The position numbers and the translations under genes were made by a program. 64,000 nucleotides of DNA, from positions 1,116,001-1,180,000 of the forward strand of contig MU385711.1 of assembly GCA_022497155.1 (NCBI GenBank), in the 5' to 3' direction. The notes under the pieces are model-generated. The model was not told the DNA's origin and ran no database searches. It saw only the letters and a list, made by a program, of their open reading frames with translations. Shown here one piece after another: positions 24,371-36,300 of the stretch. The stretch comes from Whalleya microplaca. Taxonomy: Eukaryota; Ascomycota; Sordariomycetes; Xylariales; Xylariaceae. Positions within the stretch are counted from its first letter, which is position 1; every line of letters starts with the position of its first letter.

Positions 24371-27300
24371 CTAGGCGAAGATCTTCTTAAGTGTAGCGCG
24401 GAAGCCAGTATGCTTCTTAGTGGCCTCTGCATCTCGAGCTCTCTGTCTCTCTTCTCGTTTTGAGGGTTTTGGTTCGTCCTTTGGGGCCGGTGTAGATTTC
24501 GAGGCCGGAACGTCAGTACTATGCTTTGTCTCTGATTTGTGTCTCCTGGGTGACTCATCACGGGACCTATGACGCTTTGGCTGGGAAGAATCACCAGAAT
24601 CTCTATAGGACTTGCTTGTGCGATGTTCGTCGTTGGACTTGTGACGCTTTGGTGGCGAAGCATCTACTGACTCTCTATGGGACTTGCTGCGAGATTCATT
24701 GCTGGATTTGTGGCGTTTTGCCTGAGAAGAATCAATAGAGTCTCTGTAGGACTTGCTTGCGTGTGAGTCTTCGTTAGATCTATGGCGCTTTGATTGGGAA
24801 GAATCTGCGGAGGCTCTATAAGACCTGCCTGTGCTCGACCGCTTTAGACTCTCAGTCCTAGGCACATCTTTGTCTGCCGGAGCAACTTTATCAGATTTAA
24901 GATGAGGGGGAGTCGTATTCGGTGCCAGAACACTTTGCGCTTTAAAGTCGAAAAATTTCTTGGCAGATGTTGGGCGCTCCTCTGTTATGGAAACCCGTTC
25001 GGAGTGAGATTGGCTGTGCCGCCTCGAACTGCGGTGAGAGCGTCTTGGGCTAGGTGGTGCTTCAGTTTCCTTGCCTTTGTTATTCTGTTCTCTTTCACGT
25101 GCTTCCTTTTCACGTGCTTCCCTTTCACGTGCTTCCCTTTCACGTGCTTCCCTTTCACGTGCTTCGTAGGCTGCGCGTCGTTGTTCCTTACGTCTGTCAT
25201 GAGCCGCTTGCTCTTCAGGGGTACGGTGCCTCCGGCTCGAGGAACCCTGTGAACTCTCGACTGAGACGCCGCTGTCCTGTCTCTTGGGTGCGTCAGGTAC
25301 TGAACGGTCTGAAGCAGACTTCGCGGAGAGATTACTCTCAGTACGGCTGCTTCTGCGGTGATGGTGGTGATGGCTGAGCTCGCCACTACTCTTGCTGTCT
25401 CTAGAACGGGAGGAATGATGGCGGTGGTGCCGATGCCTATGGTGTCGGTCACCTTTGACATCCTCTGCAGATCTCTTGCCTTCGTTGTCTGTAAACAGGT
25501 TAGCAACAGGGGTCGGAACGTCATTCTGGTCAACGCCGTGATCTCCTGCCACTACCCCAGGCAAAATATCTGGCGACTCCAAAATAGGTTCCTGAGCCGG
25601 TTCCAAAGTCTCTGCTATGTTTTTCTCGACATGGGAACTACCCAATTGAGAGTGTGGAGGGGGGCTAAGCTCTCGAGCCGCTGCATAAATCACCACAGCA
25701 GCTGCTATAGTATCTTCTGCTTTTTTGAACGAGATTCTACGTTGCTTCCTGACACTTCGCGCTCTACCCAATGCCTTAGCATTGGAATCTGCAAGGTCTG
25801 GAATGATAATTGCTGGAGTTCGTGACCGAGGCTCTAAATCAGCAAAGTTGAAGAAGGCACGCGGAAACGTGGCTGATTGAGACCCAGAATCAAAATCTTC
25901 ATCAGTCTGAGTCCCTGAATGTACTAAAGATGGTCGAAATGTCCGCTTGCTGCTCTTCTGTGGGATTGGCTCTTTCTCAATTATAGTGAATGATTCCGAG
26001 AGAGGAATAGCAGACGCTACCACTTGGGGAGCTTCAGGTGTATTGGGACGTGGCAATTTTAACCGAGTCTCTCCCACCTTTGGTAGTGAATTATCTGTCA
26101 TGCTTTCCCTACTTTGATATCTTGGTATCCCTTTGGAAATCATAATATCAACGAAATCACCCGAGGTGCCTTGGCGCAATAATTGCTCCTCGCTTTTAGC
26201 CTTTTTGTCAGACGAGGCAGTTTCCGCATGTTCATCCGAGGGAGGACTAACGGCCTTCTCTAATGGGTCCATGTTGAGAACTGAAGTTTCATGTGGCAAG
26301 GTGCTTTCTGAAAATCCAGGCTTGCTAGACTCGGCTATTGAGCTGGACTCCCTTGATTTGTGTATGATGACTTGTGGAGTATCGGAAGAAGAGTGATCAG
26401 ATGCGACGTGAGTTGAATGCGTAGAGTCCTGGGTAGACAGCGAAGCCAAAGGCTGGTCTAACATTGCATCATTGGCGTCTATGGGCATCAAGCGCGATGT
26501 CCCATGATCGTCTGTTCCTGACGTGTCCCTGTGAGTAAGCACGCTGCCAGCCGCCGCAACTGCAGCGGTCCCAGCAATCCCTGCCGCAATCATAGCTGAT
26601 TGGCCATCGCGCTCTTCAGCTTCCGAGCCATCACTGGGTTCCTCTTCTGCTGCAGCTCCCGTAGAGAGCTCTATTGTCTCAGATACGTCTTTTTGTAAAC
26701 GTTGAAGCTTCTCTGTGTCATCAACCCCCGGGATTATATCGGGTACTGTGTCTGTATCTTTAATGCTTCGGCTCCCTCCTGGTATCTCAGCAGTAGCCGT
26801 ATCCGACAACCCATGGCCTTCAGTATAATCTATGTCTCGAGGGACATTCTTGGGACTATCATTAACTTCTTGACTAGAAATATCGACTAAGCTGGAAGCC
26901 CCGATTGCTTCGACTGAATGCTTATCTCCAGACTGAACAGGCGTTGGCCCGTCTTCTGGTTGAGACTGGTCGGTCTGCATCAGTTTTGTGGGGGAAGATG
27001 CAACTCGAACCTCATCAGGTGCATCTTCAAGGCGTGAAACCTCGGGCTCATTTCGCTCTGTATTATCGAGCGGAGCTTCACTTTGACCATCTGCTGGTTT
27101 GGCGACTGTAGCATCCTCTTCAATTACAGCTTGCGGAGATTCATAGTGAACGTCTTGCCTGTCGCCAGTTAATCCAAATTGTTGCTCAGTGAGAGTGCTT
27201 GCACTTTGAACAGGTTTATGGGCAGTGTCGTTGTTAACATGCTCTGGACTCTTGCCCGGGGTGGCAGGCATGACATGCTCTAGCGGAGAGGGCTCTATGA

Positions 27301-30300
27301 GCTCCTTGCTAATATAGAGCTTGTCTCTGGAACTGTCTTGGGGATGGTCTTGTTCCTCCTGAGTGCGTGATGTCTCCGGAGGCGGGATCGACGAATCCTT
27401 TTCCGATGAATCATCCGCGGGAAAGCGAGTTTCATCCGCAATTATATTATCACATGGGAGTTCAGTTTCTTTGCTGAGAGATTCATCATCTCGCGTCGCT
27501 GAGACCTCTAGATGTGTCTCCCGAGAGTCAAGAGGTGCAACCAGGACGATATCATCACCCTTGCCTTCGCTGATGATATAGTGTCCTTGAGCTGAAGCTT
27601 CACCCGGAGTTGGGACTGTTTGCTCAGTCTCCTCTTTCTTGTCGCTGAGCGAGAAACTTTTCTGAGACTCTGCTAGTGTCTCATCGACCGGAGCGTGTGC
27701 TTCGAGGACCCGAGAAGAGTCTTTTGCTTTTAGGGAGGAGACCAACTCTTGGTCGACTGAGGTATCTAAGGCTTCTGTAGGTGATTCTTTTTGTCTCGGA
27801 AATTCATGGGCTTCCGTATTGTGTGCAGCTTCATCCAAGGTGTCGCTGTCTGCTTTCTCGATGAATACGAAATCATCATCCGCATTAGTATCGGCTGTAT
27901 CGTTTTCTACAGACTGGGTGAAAATATCCTGGGTCTCAACGGCGGCCTCCGGATGAATTTCCTCGGCGACCTGAGAGCTATCGAGGCTGAATGACTCTTC
28001 ACCTTTAGCATGTTCATCCAAATTTGAAGGTTCGGGCTCAACAAGAGACTCATTTCTAGGTGAATGATCTTTCCCGAGTTCGTCCTTAATAAGGAGTGGT
28101 TGCTTGGATGCAGATAGGTCTTCGTGGGAAACCCCAGATGCTAGAAGCTCAGCTGCGTAAACGTCTTCGCGAGAAAGAATATCAAATTCTTTGTGTTCTT
28201 CAGTGATGAGAGGCACCTCTTCGATGCTTTCATTCTCGTGAGGATGAGAAATGTCGGCAGCTGATGGCTCTTGAACAAACGAGATATCTCCTAATCCCGA
28301 TGACTGCGACTCTAATATTTCGATTGGGACGGATCCTTGGAAAGTATCTTGAACAGACTCTGGGACTGGGGTTGCGATTTGCCCTAGATCTTGTCTCTCG
28401 CTGTCGTCTGCAATGGACTGAGCGCCTTCCTTCCCACCAGCAGTCTCCTTGGACTGAACGAGCGACTTCTCAGCACTTTCATCTAGTGAGGCAACGCCCT
28501 CAATAGAAGGCATCTCAAGTTCACGGATGTCTTCCTCTGGCGATTCATTTATCTCTTCTTGAAGGGACACTTCCGGTTGGTCCTGACTAGTAGAGCCTTT
28601 TGTAAGGACATGGCCACCGGCAGTATACACCACGGAAGCACTTCCAGGTTCCTTATCTTTCTCCGTTCCTTGCACATGGATAACTTCAAATTCTGGTGGT
28701 TGATCTTTGAGGTTGCATTCCTCTTCTAGAACAGACCCTTCTATATTTTCGGGCGCACTAAGGATAGGAGACTCTTGAACGCCACCAACGTCAGGTTTCT
28801 TCAGGAGGGTATGGTCGCCTGCGGGAACATATTTTAGAGTAGAAGGAATTTCTGGAACAATGGATTCTTTCACAATACCGGGCTGTTCTGTGATAGAAGA
28901 TTTCGACGTCTCGAAAACACTAGGTTCTCCAGGGGCAGAAATCTCCGAAACCATAGGTTGTTCGGGAATGGCGGGCTCCTCAAGGGCATCGGTCTCCTTG
29001 CCTATGATAGTCTCTTCGACAGTGATTGGGTCTTGCGCGGCGATAGACCCTTCCACGACGAAATTCTCCATGACAGCAACATCTTCTTTGAAAGCAGATT
29101 CTTCTGGCACGGTAGCTTCTTCTGGAGCAATGGGCTTTCCTAGATCAGCAGTCGTGGGCTCTTCAACACCAGTAGTGGATCCTTGCACGGAAGCAAGCTC
29201 TTCCTGGACTGAAGTTTCTTTCTCAACGATAGAGTCAGGCTCTTCCAGAACTATGGTGGCAGGCTCCTCCGGAATAGTGGTCTCTGGTGGAGCTGCTTGT
29301 TCATCTGATACAGGCCCCTCTGAAACTGCAGGTTCTTCTGGGATAGCGTCATGTTCTGGACTAGCGATGGGCGACTCGATTTTCAAATCGTTAACTAATT
29401 CCTCTGTAGCAGGAGTCTCTTCCTGGATGATTGGCTCGTATGAAGTAGCGGCAACAGCCTCTTCTGGAATAGCAACAGAAGGCTCTTCTTCAGCAGCTAG
29501 AGGGGCCTCTTCCAGAACGGCATGCGATTCTGTAACAGTGTTTTCCTTTTGGACAGCAGACTCTCCTATACCAATAGGTTCATCTAAAACAGTGGCCAAA
29601 GACTTTTCTTCTGTTATGGAAGTAGGTTCTTCTGGGAGAGCAGGTTCTTCTGGAAGAGCAGGCATTTCTGAAATAGCGATAGGCACTTCCACCTCAATAG
29701 CCTCTTGGGTAGTGGAAATAGGCTTTTCTTGAGCGACAGGATCCTCTGACACAGAAGGTTCTTTTGCAATGGCAATAGTAGGTTCCTCTAAGATAGCGGG
29801 CTGTTCTGGCTTGTAGGGCTCTTCATCATCAATGATAGCTGCATCTTCTGGAGCAGGAAGGTTCTCTTGGACAATTGGACCAGGGACACTAGTCTCGTCT
29901 GGAACTACTACCGAAGGCTCTTCTGCTATAGGCACGGCGGATTCTTCATTGATGGAGAGCTCGTCTTTGACAGCAACAGCCGGTTCTTCCGTATCAGCGA
30001 CGTGTCTTGCAATGTCCTCTACCGGGATAGTAGGCTCTTGAACGGCAATAAACTCTTCAGCAGCGACGGGCTCTTTAGGAAGAACAGGCTCATCTGAGAT
30101 AACTGAAGGCACCAGTGCTGGAAGCGTAGTAGATATCTCGGAAGGTTCTGCCATGTCCGGAATTTCGACATCGACAGAATCTTTAGTAGAATTGGGATCA
30201 GATGAAAGTTGCTGCTCAGTAGCCGATTGTTCAATAACAGGTTCAGATGGGATGCCATCAGACCCTGGCTCTCCATGGTCTATATTCCTCAGTTCTGGCT

Positions 30301-33300
30301 CAGGTGGTGATTCTTCGACAGCAGCTGCTTTATCTTCCCAAGCACATTCTCCAGAAGGCTCGACCTCTGGATCAACATGAGACTCGGATGCTTCGTCGAC
30401 ACCTTGAAGCTCAGTCTGTTCGCTTATAGTCTTATCCGCTAATGAACCTGGATCAATGTCTGGTTGATGGGTGGGCACTGCTTTAGGATCGATTCGAGGA
30501 TTAGATTCTAGATTGGGTTCTGGCTCAGTCTGAGGGACCGAGCTTGGCTCGAATTCAGCATTCGGACTATACGTCTTTTCGATAATGAGCTCAGGATGAT
30601 CGCCTGGAACAGCATCGTCTGTTTCTGGTTCCTTAGGCTCGGCATCTTGAGAAATGTCTAGTTCGGAATCGGCTGCAATAGTTGGAACAGATTCCTTCCC
30701 TGGCTCAGGCTCAGCAGTAACACTTGTCTCTTCCAGCTCACTGATGGTTTTCAGATGCGATGCGGTGTCTTCGGCAATGAGATTTTCAGAGGCCTCCTCT
30801 CCCATTTCATGCAGAGATTGGATATCTGGCTGTATCTCTTCTCTGACGTCTTCATCATTTGGCTGTTCAATGACGCTTGCCTCTAAGCCTGAAGGATGAT
30901 TGCCCAAAGTGTGATCAACATTGATCACCTCAGTTTCCTGCGACTGTCCCTCCCCCTGGACTGAAGAAGCGGTCGGATTGAGAGACTTTACATCGTCTAT
31001 GGCTGCGTCTAGAGGGGGTTCAGGATCTTGGGTTTCGCCCAGCCCTTCAACAGTAGACTCTGGAACTGGCCCCACTTCTTGTTTTGATATGCCCTGCGTA
31101 TCTTCAAGGACGGCTGATGCGTCTTGCGTCTCGATGACATCGGCCTGTGAATCCTCGATAACGTCTTTCTTGTTAGGAATTTCCTCGGGGACCACTTGTA
31201 TAGTAGCCTCCTCGAAGGGAGCTTCTACGACAAGATTGTCTTCAGGAACTATCTCATTTTCAGGAACAGCAGTATCTTCAGGAATAGGGATGTCTGCAGA
31301 AAGAGGTTCTTTAGATACTGCTTCGACGGGGGCCTCAGACAGGGCCTCTTTGGTAGGAGACTCTTCTAGATGAGGATCTTCGGCAGGAACCGCATCTTCA
31401 TGTATAGCTTTGATATGCACATCCTCGACTGGAGCCTCTTCCAGAGTAGCTTCTACGCCAAGATCATCCTTCGGAACGTCTTCAGAAACCGCCTCTTTAA
31501 GAGCCGACTCTTCAAGAATAGGAGTATCTTCGAGAATAGGCTCTTCTGCGGGAACAGGAACGTCCTCTAGTGTTGGTTTTATCGGCATAGGCTCATCTTC
31601 AGGCATAATATCTTCAGAGATCGCCCTCCCAGACATGTCCCCAGAAGCATCTTCTTTGGAAGCAGGTTCCTCTTCAGGGACAGGCTCCCCAGGGACAGGC
31701 TCCCCAGGGGCAGGATATCCAGGGACAAGCTCTATAGGGACTGCCTTGAGAGGAGACTCAACAGAAGCCTCTTCGATAGCAGGCTCTTCCACAGGAACGT
31801 CTTCGATAGGAACCGCTTCGGCAGGGACTTTATCAATTGGAGCTTCCTCAGTGGGTGGAGATTCTTCAATAGATAGACCTTCTCCGACTGAAGCAGCTTC
31901 TTCAACCGGAGAAGCTTCTTCAACAGGAAGAATTTCTTTAATAGGAAGAGCTTCTTCGACAGGTGGAGTTTCTCCGACTGGAACAGCTTCCTCAGTTACG
32001 ACTTCGATAGGGACGACCTCAGCTTCCTCAATAGGGACATCTTCAACAGCAGCCTTTTCTCCAACTTTGGAAGCTTGCGGCGTAGCAAGGTTATTGTCAT
32101 CCACTGGCTCTTCTATCGGTGCAGTAGTTTCTTCTTCAACTTCGGCTACTCCTTCCGTCGGTTGGATGGGCTCAGATTCGGCCACAGGTAGCATATATGG
32201 TTCTGTGTTATTTTCACTAGTGTCATTCGGACGCGTAGTTTCGGCTTCGAATGCATCTGCGGGGACTGGCTTGGCTGGCTCGGCTTGCTCGGACGTATCT
32301 AGAGTATCTGGAGCTTGCATAGCGGATTCTTCTTGATGTGGCTCTTCAGAGCCATCATCGACTGTAAGCTTCTCAACAGCAGGTGCAGAGATTTCTTCAG
32401 ATATTTGTTCCTGTTTAGCTGGCGGAGAGGGAGGTTCATCCGATACTTCTACTGCAGGATTTTCCTCTCCTAAGATGATGGCTTCCTTAGGAGCGACTTT
32501 TTCGTCAATATTATTACTACCAGGAGTTTCTCCCTGTGGATGGTTTATTAGGGCATGGTCGTCTTCGGTTGGTGGCTCTAGGACCTTAATATCATCGTCC
32601 GTCTTAGCCTCAGTAAGCGAATCTTGAGCATTAGAGCTGGCAGAAGCTTCTGTCTCTTCAGTTACCGTTCGTTCAGTACCCTCAGTGGGCTGTGGCTCCT
32701 CTTGATCATTGATTGGCATAAACTTCTTGACGTCGACCGATGATGCCTCGGCACTTGTGTCCTCATGCAATATATGTTCAGGGGGCTCGATGGTGGAATC
32801 AGGGACTTCGGTTCCTGTTATAACCTCATTTTCACTATGCGCAACATTGATGTCGGATGCTTCTGGTCTACCAGATTTCTCTTGTTGAACATCAAAGGCG
32901 ACCGCTTCTGCATGTTCCTCTTGCAGCTCATCAACCAATGCAGACTTAGGATCCACAGGTGGTTCTATGGGATTTGCAAAATCCTTCAAAGCACCGATGG
33001 GTTCCTGGGGTTCTCCTAGAAGCGTTGAGACTTTCGCTTCGTCTCCAGATTCCCGCGTGGAAGCTTGTTGCTCACGAGGCACTGCAACCTCGTCTTCAAC
33101 AGCTGAAGGAATCCCAGATAGTTCGTTGCTAGGCTCATCTTCGGATGTGGTAGCCTTAATATCTGTGTCAAGATATTCTTCATGCTCTTCTAACTGCAAC
33201 TTAGGATCGTCCGGTACGTTTTGAACCTGCTCCTCTTGAACTTGAGGACCTTCCGCTAAGATAGGTCTATCATCCGCAATATCTGAATTGCCTTCTCTTG

Positions 33301-36300
33301 AAGGCTCGTCAAGTTGCTTGCCTATATCTCTATGCTCTTCCATAGGAACTTCGATAGTGGTCGTAAGGTCCTCAGTGGGGGTTTCCACTGCAAGTTCCTT
33401 AGAACTAGCGACCTGTAGAGGTGGCTCCTTGAGCTCGACCTCACCTTTCGGCTGTATTTCACTTTCTTGAGACACTTTAGGTGACCCAATTACCTCCAAC
33501 TGCTCATCGAGCACCTCACTCGGCTTCTCTGTGCTTAATTCCTCCATTCCTTCCTCAACGGATAAAGAACTCTCTGGAACCGGCTCAGGGGTATATCCTC
33601 CAAAATCATTCGCTACAACGCCAGGGGTGTCTCTGGGGGAACTAGGAAAGGACGGGTCCTCACCTTTCTTAGCCAAAACCTCCTCACTTGCAATTGGTCC
33701 AACTGTATCCTTGCTCTCCTCCTCTTCTTCTGCTGACTTCGGCTTGTCATCTGGTCGATCATTTGTTGGTGGTTCCTTTCCGGCGGGTTCGGTGGTAACA
33801 TCCTTCGTGTTGTCCTGTGACTGTTCCGGTTTAAGCGCCTCTGCCGATGGCTCTTCTTTGGCTTCTGCTTCGGGAACATCCACTGCCTTGGAAACAACTT
33901 CGGGTTCTGCTTCACCTTTTGCTTCAGTAGTAACACCAGATATCTTAGGCTCTGCAGCGGGCTCTGCAGCGGGCTCGGCTTCACTACTAGCCTCAGGTTC
34001 TGCTTCCGCGACAGCCTCGGCTTCCTTAGGCTCCTCCGCAGGTTCCGCTACTGGCTCAGCTTTAGCTTCAGGCTCAGAATCAGGCACCGCAGTAGGCTCG
34101 ACTTTAGAGTCAGCTTCAGCTTCGCCTTTGGCTTCAGGCTCCGGCTCAGGGTCGGCAGCAGACTGGGGAGCAGGATCAGGTTCTTCAACGGTCTCCTCTG
34201 CTTTATTTTCCGCAGGTACTTCGGGTTCAACTTCGGTTTCAGGCTTTGCTTCAGACTCGGGTATAGTTTCAACTTTAGCTTCGGGCTCAGCGGTAGGTTT
34301 AGCTTCCTCGACAACTTTGGGTTCAGCCTCAGGGACTTCTTCGGGGGCTGCCTCAGGGGATGTCTCAGGCTCAACAGCAGCCTTAAGTTCAGGAGCATCA
34401 GATTGGGTTGCGGGTTTAACTTCCTCGGCAGCTTCGGGTTCAGGTTCGGATTCCTTAGCCACCTCAGGCTTAACCTCAGGTTCAGCATCAGCTACAGGTA
34501 CTGACTCTGCTTCAGGCTCTACAGGTGACTCCACTTCCTTAGATAGCTCAGCTTCAGGCTTAACTTCTTTGGCAGCGTCTGGTTCTGACTGCGCGACGGC
34601 TCCAGCTGTCTGGGGTTCTGGTTCTGGCTGAGAGGCAGGCTCTGCTTCCTCAGTAGTCTCAACTGCTTCTGCTTCCTTAGTTGCCTCAGGGACTGCTTCA
34701 GGGACTGCTCCAGGTTCTGTTGCGGGCTTAATTTCGGCTTCTTCGACTGCCTCGGGTTCTTCTTCGGGAACTGGTTCAGGTTCTACCACAGGTTCAGCCT
34801 CAGATTTCTCAGAAGCTTTGGACTCTGCTTCAGGTTCAGTGGTAACCTCTGCTTCTTTAGGTTCCCCCATTGCTTCATTCTCAGCTTCCTTAGAAACCTC
34901 CTTAGGATCTGCTTCGGGCGCTGACTCAGGTTCTGCTGCGGGTTCAGCTTCAGTTTCCTTAGTAGCTTCCGGCTCTGCTTCAGGCTCAGCGGTGATATTT
35001 TCTTCTTTAGTAGTTTCCGCTGCTTCACTTTCAGCTTCCTTAGGAACCTCATTGGACTCCGCTTCAGGTGCCGACTCAGGTTCAATTGTGGAGTCAGCCT
35101 TAGCTTCCTCAGGGGCTTCGATTTCGGCTTCAGGTGCTGATGTCTTGATCTCTGCTTCCTTGGTGTCGTCAGGCTCTGCTTCAGGCTGTGTTACCGGCTC
35201 AGGTTCTTCTGGTACTGCTTCGGGTTCAGCCTTAGCCTCTGCTTCAGGTTCAGCTGTAGGTTCAGGTTCAGTTTCCTTAGGAACCCCAGGCTCTGCTTCC
35301 GGTTTAGACTCTTCCGGTGCTGCAGCAGGTTCGGCCTCTCCAGTAGCTTCTTCTGGCGTGGTAGGTACATTTTCCCCTTTTGGTGTCTCGTCTTCGGTAT
35401 TATCTGGAACATTGGCAGGGGGCTCGGGCGCTTTTTCTGTCACCTCCTCTGCCGGTTCTTCTTCTGCCGCTTTTTCCGCTGCCGGCTCATCAGGTGAATC
35501 GGATGTTACTGCCTCCTCCTTCAGTGGTTCGCTTTCTGCAGGTTTGGCTGCCTCGACCGCCTCGACCGCCTCGACCTATACAGAGTATAAATTAGTTTAA
35601 TTTCATCGTTCAACAGATCATTAATATGAAGGACCAAGAATCAACCACCTTCGGCGTGAACTTAGAGGGGAAGCAGGGGCTGTTTAGGGATACAAGAGTT
35701 TAATAGTTGCAGTGACTTACAGGCTGTGCAGCTACTGCTTCTTCTGATGTGACTGCGACAGCATCTTTATTAGAAGCATTTCCCTCCGAAGCTGGTTCTT
35801 TACTCTCCGCGGTTTTCTCCTGTTGCTCATCCGTAGGTTCTGGTTCTTGCTCTTCGCCGGCTTTGGTCTCTGCAACCGCATCGGTAGTTTCCGTCTCTTT
35901 GGTGGCCGATTCAACGACTGGTTCTTCGGCGGCTGGTTTTTCGGCGGAAGGGTTCTCGATGGGAGCTTCGGTCTCCGGAGCAGGGCTCTCTTTGACGGTC
36001 TCAGCAGGCTCAGATGGTCCAGCGATCAAATCGACTGCCTCCGAGGTGTTGTTCTTCTTGTCATCTCCATCCGTAGGGGCAACTGGTGTATTGTCTTCAG
36101 CGGATGAACCTTTCTCGGTGGGTACGATCTCTTCGGCTGGAGTGTTCTCTTCAGAGGGTGTGTCTTGCTCTGCAGGCGTGTCTTGTTCGGCGTGTTCATC
36201 TTTCTCGGCGGGTACGCTCTTTTCGGCTGGAGCAGTCTCTGCAGTGGGTGTGCCCTCAGCAGGCTCGATTTCCTTGGTGGGTACAGCCTCCTCAGTCGGT

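Noticed and set aside
33531..34631. Long plus-strand open frame (about 366 codons, Ser/Gly/Ala-rich), with similar ones at 28860-29732, 31410-32336, 34818-35600 and 36475-37311
   Set aside because: They are antisense to the Glu/Pro/Ala codons of the giant gene; such codon composition leaves the opposite strand free of stops. The composition is artificial and no motif is seen.
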